DNA from: Desulfococcaceae bacterium HSG9
Lineage (GTDB): Bacteria > Desulfobacterota > Desulfobacteria > Desulfobacterales > JAUCGF01
DNA: 52,729 nt
Assembly (NCBI GenBank): GCA_030378005.1
Contig: JAUCGF010000072.1
Location: 74,542 to 127,270 of the forward strand
Direction of reading: 5' to 3'
Shown here piece after piece: positions 46,200 to 52,729 of the stretch. Every line of letters starts with the position of its first letter. Positions within the stretch are counted from its first letter, which is position 1. Made by a program: the position numbers and the translations under genes. The notes under the pieces were generated by a model. The model was not told where the DNA came from, did no database searches, and worked only from the letters and a program-made list of their open reading frames with translations.

Positions 46200-46317
46200 T
46201 AGGTCGTGTTTTCAAATTAGCTTTAACTCTCTTATTTTCAAAGAAAAAGCCGATATTGTCAGATTCATGTAACCTACTGACTATATTTTAGATTTGTGAA
46301 TTTGAAAACACGACCTA
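46200..46317. repeat. TAGGTCGTG-family miniature element, copy 2 (inverted)
   Basis: 118 bases with the same 19-bp terminal inverted repeats as 42783-42900 and nearly the same interior read in reverse. With the first copy it brackets the DUF4388, small membrane and crotonase genes. Confidence 0.85.
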
Positions 46318-46412
46318 ATAACTTTTTAATAATAATTGTTAATTTTAGCCTTATATAAAGGATGTTTAAAATTGAATAATTTAAGATTCTGGTTTTTTTC
46401 CAAATTGATGGA

Positions 46413-46441
46413 TTGACAAAAACTATCATTCTTATTACAAA
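46413..46441 (+). promoter_or_regulatory. Promoter for the SH3/AMIN gene
   Basis: TTGACA (46413-46418), 17 bases, then TACAAA (46436-46441, 4 of 6), about 55 bases before the TTG start. Confidence 0.45.
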
Positions 46442-46497
46442 TGGTATATTAAGATTGGTTTATGATTACCCGTTCATTCTTACCAGAGGAGCTATCT

Positions 46498-49122
46498 TTG
46501 AAAAAGAAAATCACAAATACAATATTTACAATAGTATGCTTTCTGTTTCTGGGAATTTCCGGAAGCTTTGCAGCGGCAGATATTAATAGTATTCGCGCGA
46601 CGATTTATTCATGGCAGGAGGCTTGGCAAAGTAAAGATATTAATCGCTATAAATTATTTTATAGTAAAAAGTTTAAATCAGATGGCTTTGATTATCAGAG
46701 GTGGATGAATAAAAAGGAAAAAATTTTCGCTGCGCCCGGTGCAATCTCAATTGAATTGTTTGACATGGAGATTAACCCACAAAACGAACAGATTATAGTA
46801 ACTTTTATTCAGCGTTATAAAAGTGGGGCGCTTTCAGATGTCGGTGAAAAAAAGATCATCTTAATACAATCAGACGATATGTATAAAATTATTGCTGAAA
46901 AATTCGTACCTTTAAGGGATCCCACCCTATCAGATGAAGAAAATTTATTTGGTACCCAACCGCTCAGTGTTGAATCGAAACGGGTGAAACCGGCAGTACC
47001 CAAATATCCTGCTTCGCCTGCTCCGGTTGTCAAACGAACCGGTTCAAAATCAACGATCAATTTGAATAAACTCATGCACACACCATCGTTATTCAAAGAA
47101 ATGCAGGTGATTACACAAAAAGGTGGATGGCAACAGGTCAGATATGCAGATGCCAGGGAAGGCTGGATTAACACTGAAATGATTGACAGAGACGTTTCGC
47201 CCCCTCAGAAAAAGCAAAGCTATTTTACACCCAAAACACCCGATCCGAAAGTCGAACAAACCAAACAGATCGGGATTAAGCCGGTGGATGGCCCACTGAT
47301 ATCTGGCACAGGACAAACTGTTATTTCGATAACAAGCCTGGAATGGCTTTATCTGGCACCCACATCAGATTCCAAAAAAACAGAGCGCTTAACTGAAGGA
47401 AAAGCCTACTTAGTTGTCAGGAAAAAAGGAGCATGGGTAGGCTTGAAACTTGATCAAGATCGTATCGGTTGGACACATCAAAAATATATGCGTCCAGATA
47501 CAAGTGACACGCTTCTATCTCCTGAAACAATGTCCGCATCTGCAAAATTGCCCAAACCGCCTATTCCTGAGACTACGCCAGCGCCAGCACCCGCACCCGT
47601 AAGCAAGCCTTCCAAACCTTCTGTTTTATCCCGCCCCCAGGAAAAAAAAGCCAAGACAGCAACACGCACGGTAAAATTAGTTACCCCCAAAGTCAGCTTT
47701 GCCCGTGCGTATGAAAAACCGACCATTGATTCAATGATTCTTTTTCGGTTGAAACAAGATAAGCGTTATGTTCTGATTGAAAGACACGGCGATTGGTTTC
47801 ATATTGAGGATGATAACGGTATGACGGGTTGGGGGCATAGAACCCTGTTTATGAAAAAAATCGAAACTGCCGATATAACAGTCGCCATTGATCGTCAAGA
47901 AACTAAAAAATCTATTCCGGCCGTAAGTGGCTCTGACTTAAATGATTCACCTCTGGCACATGCACCAGAAAGTAAGCCCGCTTTATCTCCTGACGTATCA
48001 CCGCCTTCTGATGTGCCGGTTTCTGATGCAACGGCTCCGCCGCAACCAGCGGCCTCAACTTCCGAACAAGCGTTACCCGAAGAGCCGCGTACGTCTGCCG
48101 GTGAACTAAGTCCTCCAGCGAAAAAACCGGATAAGGAACCGGAAACAACCGATTTACCCCAAGATGAACCGCCCCTTTTCGTGGAAAATGAGGAGCCGGT
48201 AATTGATATTGATTCGGAGGATGAGCAAAAAGAGACCAAACCGGTAGAATCTGAACCTTCTTCTGAACTTTCTTCTGAATCTTCTTCTGATGAAAACGCC
48301 TCGCAACTGACGATAAAAAATAGCAACCAACTTACGCCAACCGTGAGCCTTGTTCGGGTATATGCAAACCCCTCAACCGATGGCCGCATAATGTTTTGGT
48401 TGACAAAAGGTAAAACCTATACGTTTACGGATAAAAAAGATGGCTGGTATCATATTCAACTTGCTGATGGCCGCGAGGGCTGGGCCCATCTGCCTCTTTA
48501 CATGAATAACTCATTGGCGGGGAAAAATGATCAAAAAAAGAAAAGTGAGGCAGTTAGTATCAATCAAAAACTGACTTCGGTTGTTATTTTAGGCGGCGCC
48601 CATGAAAAACCATCCTTAGATTCTAAAGTTAAATTTCGCTTGGAAAAAGGTGTGACTTACCCGGCTGAAAAAAAGCAGGGTAGCTGGTATCTGATTAAAA
48701 ATGACAATGGCGATACGGGTTGGGCGCACAAGAGTCTTTTTGACGCCGAAACTCCTAAACAGAAACAGATTGACGATACGAAAAATATAAAGCGTGTCAA
48801 TAACATTCGTTTTGAAGCAACACCGGCCGGAGAAGAAAAAATCCTTTTCACTTTGAACGGATTTTATCCTCCCAAAGTATTTCTAATGGAAGAAAGCAAA
48901 TCAACACTTGTTTGTGACTTTTCAGATATTCAATCTTCAGAGAACCTTAAACCTCTGATCGATATAAATCAGAAGTTCGTTAAACGAATACGGACAGAAA
49001 TGTACAAAGAATCTCTCCGAGTCTCTGTTGATCTTACGCCGGGAAAAAGCTATGATGTACGTCAAGTTTTTTTCAAAAAAGAAAATTTGTTTACATTAAT
49101 ATTTTCGACCAATGAAAACTAG
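46498..49122 (+). CDS. Periplasmic protein with NTF2-like, multiple SH3-like and AMIN domains
   Basis: 874 residues from TTG 46498, chosen for GAGGAG just upstream and because it opens a classical signal peptide (KKKITNT... to SGSFAAAD). The alternative ATG is 46462. An NTF2-like domain (about residues 25-140: WQEAWQSKDINRYKLFYS) is followed by five bacterial SH3-like repeats (pattern GDWFHIEDDNGMTGWGHR) separated by Pro/Glu/Ser-rich linkers. A C-terminal AMIN domain (VNNIRFEATPAGEEKILF) follows; AMIN targets proteins to peptidoglycan at division sites or secretin and pilus ports. It is likely a cell-wall-bound envelope factor. Partner unknown. Confidence 0.75.
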   Translation: MKKKITNTIFTIVCFLFLGISGSFAAADINSIRATIYSWQEAWQSKDINRYKLFYSKKFKSDGFDYQRWMNKKEKIFAAPGAISIELFDMEINPQNEQIIVTFIQRYKSGALSDVGEKKIILIQSDDMYKIIAEKFVPLRDPTLSDEENLFGTQPLSVESKRVKPAVPKYPASPAPVVKRTGSKSTINLNKLMHTPSLFKEMQVITQKGGWQQVRYADAREGWINTEMIDRDVSPPQKKQSYFTPKTPDPKVEQTKQIGIKPVDGPLISGTGQTVISITSLEWLYLAPTSDSKKTERLTEGKAYLVVRKKGAWVGLKLDQDRIGWTHQKYMRPDTSDTLLSPETMSASAKLPKPPIPETTPAPAPAPVSKPSKPSVLSRPQEKKAKTATRTVKLVTPKVSFARAYEKPTIDSMILFRLKQDKRYVLIERHGDWFHIEDDNGMTGWGHRTLFMKKIETADITVAIDRQETKKSIPAVSGSDLNDSPLAHAPESKPALSPDVSPPSDVPVSDATAPPQPAASTSEQALPEEPRTSAGELSPPAKKPDKEPETTDLPQDEPPLFVENEEPVIDIDSEDEQKETKPVESEPSSELSSESSSDENASQLTIKNSNQLTPTVSLVRVYANPSTDGRIMFWLTKGKTYTFTDKKDGWYHIQLADGREGWAHLPLYMNNSLAGKNDQKKKSEAVSINQKLTSVVILGGAHEKPSLDSKVKFRLEKGVTYPAEKKQGSWYLIKNDNGDTGWAHKSLFDAETPKQKQIDDTKNIKRVNNIRFEATPAGEEKILFTLNGFYPPKVFLMEESKSTLVCDFSDIQSSENLKPLIDINQKFVKRIRTEMYKESLRVSVDLTPGKSYDVRQVFFKKENLFTLIFSTNEN

Positions 49123-49191
49123 CCCGGCAAAAGAAGGAATGTTTATTTGTAACTTAAAATATTAAAGTCAAATATATGAAAGGGTAAAACC

Positions 49192-52100
49192 TTGAACAAG
49201 ACAAAACAAAGCGTGAAACGCAAGTCTTTATTGAAAATGTTAAATTTGGGTGAACTTCTTAACATCTGGTTGAATAAATACAGACTCGGTACTCAACTCA
49301 ATGTCTCATTTGGTTTGGTTATGCTGGCACCCATGATTATTGCCACTCTTTTTTCGATTATATATTACAGTAACAAGATAGAGGAAGAAGCCGTGAATAA
49401 AATCAGTTCGGATGCCAATATAGCCAAACTGATTTATCAGCATGCGCAAAGTGAAATGGCATCTCTTGCCGATTCCTATGCCAAAAAAAGCGCTATCCAG
49501 GTTCTGACCAATTTAATATTGGCCAAAGATGAATTTGATAAAAATATGGCCCGAAAACTTGGCAATAACTTATCCAAGTTAGCGCCTTCGGATGATCTGG
49601 ATATGATAACAATGGTGAATCAAGATCGCCGTGTATTCACCCGATCTCATTCTCCGGATCTGATCGGTGACATTTGCGAACCCAAACCTTATTTTAAAAA
49701 AGTATTTACGGGGGAAACTTTTTACGGCGTCGAGAGCCTGACAGTCGAAAAATTAAGAAATGAGTTTAAAGGGGAAGAGGGAAACAAGCATCTTGACAAA
49801 TTTAAAAATTTTTTTTCAAAATCGCAAAGAATACTGGCATTGACTGGTATTGCGCCAGTGTACGACAAAAAAAATCAAGTCAAAGGTGCGTTGATCGCCC
49901 GCCGCCTTCTCACTCCGCAGTCTCGATTTGTCAGTGAGGCGTGTACACGTTTGGAAACCAATGCCGCTTTATTCGAATACAACCGTTTGGTGGCATCATG
50001 CACGACTGATACGGGAAACAGTAAATTTGTCAAACCGCCGCAAGATGTGCTTAACACCGTCTTGCGAGACAAAACTGACCAGAAAGAGACGGACCAGCAC
50101 ATTGCCGATATCAGCCGCGGCGGCAGTATTTCAAAACTATTTCCGCTTAGAAATGCCGATGACAAAGCCGTAGGCGTGTTTATGGTTCAAGCATCAGTTA
50201 ATTCCTATTTACGAACCCGCAATATCGCCATTATCACCTCTTTGTGTATCTTTCTGGTTGGTGTCTTGCTTGCCTATAGTGTCAAAAAAATAATTGAACG
50301 CCGTATTGTTGAACCGTTGAATGAACTGAAAACCGGCACCGAATTGATCGCTGATGGCGAATACAGTCAAAATCTGGAAGTGTCATCAAATGACGAAATC
50401 GGCGAATTGACCCAATCATTTAATAAAATGACAAATGATTTGGATAAATATGATAAGCAAGTAAGAGCAAACAGAGCGCAACTCGAAACAAGGGTAAAAG
50501 CGCGCACTGCGGATTTAAAAAAATCAATGGATAATCTGGAAGATACCCTGGAATCCCTGAACCCAGGCGTTTCCAAACTGATTGAAAGCAAAAAACATAA
50601 ACTCGGACTGGTTTACGCCACCGAGCTGGTGGTTGATATCTGCACTTATACAACGCTCAACATGACGCTTGGCGAAGATATGATGGGTGAGTTTATGAAA
50701 ATTTTTTTCAGAGAGAGTCATAAACTGTTGGCCAAATATCGCGGTGTATTCGATAAAACCGTAGGCGACCAGATTGTCGCCATTTTTGGCATTCCCAAAG
50801 ATAATATAGAGGTCAGCCTTCACCATGCCTTTGATGCCGTTGAATGCGCGCGCAAATTGGTTGAAGTCGCCCAGGGAATTAACCGGACCATGCATGCCAC
50901 GATTCAGGAAAATTACACGGCCATGATAGAACGGCATAAATCACTATCTAGTGAAGACCGAAAAAAAATCAAACTGGATGAACTCAAATTTCGATGCCGG
51001 ATCGGTATCAATACATCCAGCCCCAACCTTAACAGTGACCGTGAAATTGACAAGATGCGTATGGTGATGATGGGATCCGAAACAAAAACCGACTATACCG
51101 CTCAGGGCGGCTCAATCATTTATGCGTTTCGCTTGGAAAGCGGCGGCACTCCCGGTGAAATCGGTATCGGCGAAAACACAAAACGTCTCGTTGAAAATGT
51201 TTACCGGTTAAGAGAGTTAGGTAAAGTTTCGCTGAAAGGTCTGGGCGAACAGAACGAATACCGCGTTATCGGATGCCAGCCGATAACAGATAATATATAT
51301 CCAGAGACTCTGTTTTATAAAAAATTCCATGAAAATATTCCACCTGTTCTGACGATGTTGATGGAAAAAGTCAAAATGGGTGCCATTCGGATCAAAGAAG
51401 TTCGTAAATTATCTGAATCATTGGATGTGGATATTGCCTACCTGGAACACATTACAGGTATCCATAATCTGGCTGGTGGACGAGCGCTCTTTGCATACGC
51501 GGTAGGGCTGTTGCATGGAATGAATGAATCCAGGCTTAACGCTATTTTACTGGCATCCCTTCTGTTCAATGCTGCAATGTTGAGAAAAATAGCTGCTGAA
51601 TTTTTAAATTTTGTATCCACAGAAATTAAGGTCCCTCAAAATATCGCAGATGCAGAATCAGATAAAAAAATTACCGATGATTTAAACCAACGACGTCCGT
51701 CCATGGTGGAATTAGCTAAAAAAATTACCGATGACTTAAACCAACGACGTCCGTCCATGGTGGAAGCTAAGATAATTAATATGTGCAACTATTTTGACCA
51801 TAATGCATTTGATCGTACCAATCTAAGGCAACGCGAAGCCGAGGTGGCCTCTACCAAGATTGTTATCGAAGCAATGCTGGATGACAGGCGTTTTGATTCT
51901 AAACTGGTCAATCTTCTGAGAACACTTATAATCGCAGAAGATAGCCATTTGAAAGATAGCAGAGTTGCCGATGATTACATTATGAGCTACAAATTGACAA
52001 ATGACCCGTTAAAATTAGCTGATCAAATTAAAGAACACTTTTCAGAAGAAGCCAAAGATGCGCTTATTGTGGCACTTGGTGTAAGACAAACAAAGGAAAC

Positions 52101-52729
52101 GGCATCATTAAATGAAGATGAGGCAATTGTTGAGATAGATGCCTTGTCAGAACAACCGGATGCCGATATGCCGGATACTGTGGACTTGGATGCTACGGCA
52201 TTCGATGACAACGATATAATTGAGGATATTGCGACCGACCAGGGGGAGGCCGACTCTCTTGACATCGTTTTAGATAAAAAAGAAACGATTGATACGTCGC
52301 TGTTGACTGAAAAAAAAGAAGATAATGATATAATTGAAACAGCCGATACACTCGGCACTGATATTAACCATGAAGAAGAATTGAGGGATACGTCGCTGTT
52401 AAATAAAGAGGATGATGATACCATTGAACAACCCGTTCCTTATTATGACGATGAGGAACCGGATACGCTCGGCACTGATATTGACCATGAAGAAGAATTG
52501 AGGGATACGTCGCTGTTAAATAAAGAGGATAATGATACCATTAAACAACCCGTTCTTTATTATGACGATGAGGAACCGGATACGCTCGGCACTGATATTG
52601 ACCATGAAGAAGAATTGAGGGATACGTCGCTGTTAAATAAAGAGGATGATGATACCATTGAACAACCCGTTCCTTATTATGACGATGAGGAACCGGATAC
52701 GCTCGGCACTGATATTGACCATGAAGAAG
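49192..52729 (+). CDS. Membrane-bound class III adenylate-cyclase-like protein with repetitive acidic tail (runs off the window)
   Basis: At least 1,179 codons from TTG 49192 (AAAGGG upstream), open to the window end. Membrane spans at about residues 40-62 and 344-363 flank a ~280-residue periplasmic sensor of Cache type. HAMP (364-425) and a coiled linker lead to a class III cyclase domain (472-700). Metal ligands Asp 482 and Asp 526, the adenine-selecting Asp 634 (DYT) and Arg 647 are present. The transition-state Asn is Ile 643, so activity may be reduced or lost. Then follow a helical domain, an exact 18-residue duplication (825-860) and 39-residue acidic repeats from about 1052. Lone downstream of the SH3/AMIN gene. 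Confidence 0.82.
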   Translation, partial: MNKTKQSVKRKSLLKMLNLGELLNIWLNKYRLGTQLNVSFGLVMLAPMIIATLFSIIYYSNKIEEEAVNKISSDANIAKLIYQHAQSEMASLADSYAKKSAIQVLTNLILAKDEFDKNMARKLGNNLSKLAPSDDLDMITMVNQDRRVFTRSHSPDLIGDICEPKPYFKKVFTGETFYGVESLTVEKLRNEFKGEEGNKHLDKFKNFFSKSQRILALTGIAPVYDKKNQVKGALIARRLLTPQSRFVSEACTRLETNAALFEYNRLVASCTTDTGNSKFVKPPQDVLNTVLRDKTDQKETDQHIADISRGGSISKLFPLRNADDKAVGVFMVQASVNSYLRTRNIAIITSLCIFLVGVLLAYSVKKIIERRIVEPLNELKTGTELIADGEYSQNLEVSSNDEIGELTQSFNKMTNDLDKYDKQVRANRAQLETRVKARTADLKKSMDNLEDTLESLNPGVSKLIESKKHKLGLVYATELVVDICTYTTLNMTLGEDMMGEFMKIFFRESHKLLAKYRGVFDKTVGDQIVAIFGIPKDNIEVSLHHAFDAVECARKLVEVAQGINRTMHATIQENYTAMIERHKSLSSEDRKKIKLDELKFRCRIGINTSSPNLNSDREIDKMRMVMMGSETKTDYTAQGGSIIYAFRLESGGTPGEIGIGENTKRLVENVYRLRELGKVSLKGLGEQNEYRVIGCQPITDNIYPETLFYKKFHENIPPVLTMLMEKVKMGAIRIKEVRKLSESLDVDIAYLEHITGIHNLAGGRALFAYAVGLLHGMNESRLNAILLASLLFNAAMLRKIAAEFLNFVSTEIKVPQNIADAESDKKITDDLNQRRPSMVELAKKITDDLNQRRPSMVEAKIINMCNYFDHNAFDRTNLRQREAEVASTKIVIEAMLDDRRFDSKLVNLLRTLIIAEDSHLKDSRVADDYIMSYKLTNDPLKLADQIKEHFSEEAKDALIVALGVRQTKETASLNEDEAIVEIDALSEQPDADMPDTVDLDATAFDDNDIIEDIATDQGEADSLDIVLDKKETIDTSLLTEKKEDNDIIETADTLGTDINHEEELRDTSLLNKEDDDTIEQPVPYYDDEEPDTLGTDIDHEEELRDTSLLNKEDNDTIKQPVLYYDDEEPDTLGTDIDHEEELRDTSLLNKEDDDTIEQPVPYYDDEEPDTLGTDIDHEE
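51664..51771 (+). repeat. 54-base tandem duplication within the cyclase gene
   Basis: Two nearly identical 54-base units (51664-51717 and 51718-51771) encode the KKITDDLNQRRPSMVE segment twice in frame. One silent difference (GAT/GAC) and the unit ends differ, so the duplication is recent. Confidence 0.85.
52345..52729 (+). repeat. 117-base tandem repeats encoding acidic 39-residue units
   Basis: Units begin at 52345, 52462, 52579 and 52696 (GATACxCTCGGCACTGATATT) and continue past the window. Each encodes Asp/Glu-rich sequence with YYDDEEPDTLGTDI and EEELRDTSLLNKED. The copies are almost identical at DNA level. Confidence 0.9.

Noticed and set aside
47895..48389. 164-codon Ser/Gly-rich minus-strand frame
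   Set aside because: Antisense of the Pro/Glu/Ser-rich linker of the SH3/AMIN gene.
52345..52729. Possible CRISPR-like tandem array
   Set aside because: The 117-base units are in frame, coding and lack spacers.
1..52729. tRNA, rRNA or 4.5S RNA genes
   Set aside because: No cloverleaf with a TTCGA-type arm or rRNA-like stretch was recognised by eye, including near ffh. A covariance search would be needed to exclude them.

Overview
The window reads as a chromosomal segment of a low-to-mid GC, repeat-rich deltaproteobacterium (Desulfobacterota, most likely Desulfobacterales). This is inferred from the gene set: a four-subunit ferredoxin-dependent 2-oxoacid oxidoreductase, many hybrid histidine kinases, a PilB-type ATPase, a DUF4388 protein, and a ribosome/tRNA-modification operon carrying the extra SPOUT methyltransferase between trmD and rplS. 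No rRNA, tRNA, CRISPR array or intact transposase was seen.

Bases 1-7900 are accessory and decaying. They hold a secreted seven-blade propeller/adhesin-like gene broken by one amber codon, a truncated VIT/VWA gene, two smaller coding remnants, and many copies of a CAGTAGAT-ended miniature element, one of them with a triplicated left arm. Bases 7936-11388 encode a P-loop ATPase and the Kor/Vor oxidoreductase. Bases 11551-17861 hold a hybrid kinase, a YchF-like protein with a worn GTPase domain, and a complete ydbH-ynbE-ydbL envelope lipid-transport trio. A 900-base non-coding stretch follows, with nested repeats. Bases 18767-23942 form a tight cluster: class III cyclase, hybrid kinase, exported Cys protein and OmpA-like lipoprotein. 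A DUF4124 protein, class II aldolase, small protein and rlmN come next.

Bases 27930-36434 are the conserved ffh-rpsP-khpA-rimM-trmD-SPOUT-rplS-rnhB-[hybrid kinase]-yraN-rsmI operon, with a seven-domain kinase wedged between rnhB and yraN. Bases 36454-40359 hold a ubiquitin-fold sulfur carrier, two sugar-nucleotide epimerases and an acidic repeat protein. Bases 40364-46020 (minus strand) hold a PilB-type ATPase with an added C-terminal cyclic-nucleotide-binding domain, a DUF4388 protein, a small membrane protein and a crotonase. Two inverted copies of a second miniature element (TAGGTCGTG ends) enclose the last three. An SH3/AMIN periplasmic protein and a large membrane adenylate-cyclase-like gene, running off the window, close it.

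Two themes deserve attention. First, a ~320-base non-coding repeat occurs twice (3862-4206 on minus, 18074-18578 on plus), each time upstream of a gene in the same relative orientation. Its hairpins differ by pairing-preserving changes, so it is the best candidate here for an undescribed structured RNA or leader. Second, two class III cyclase genes and a PilB fused to a cyclic-nucleotide-binding domain and an MshEN-like N-terminus suggest nucleotide second-messenger control of a type IV pilus or secretion motor.
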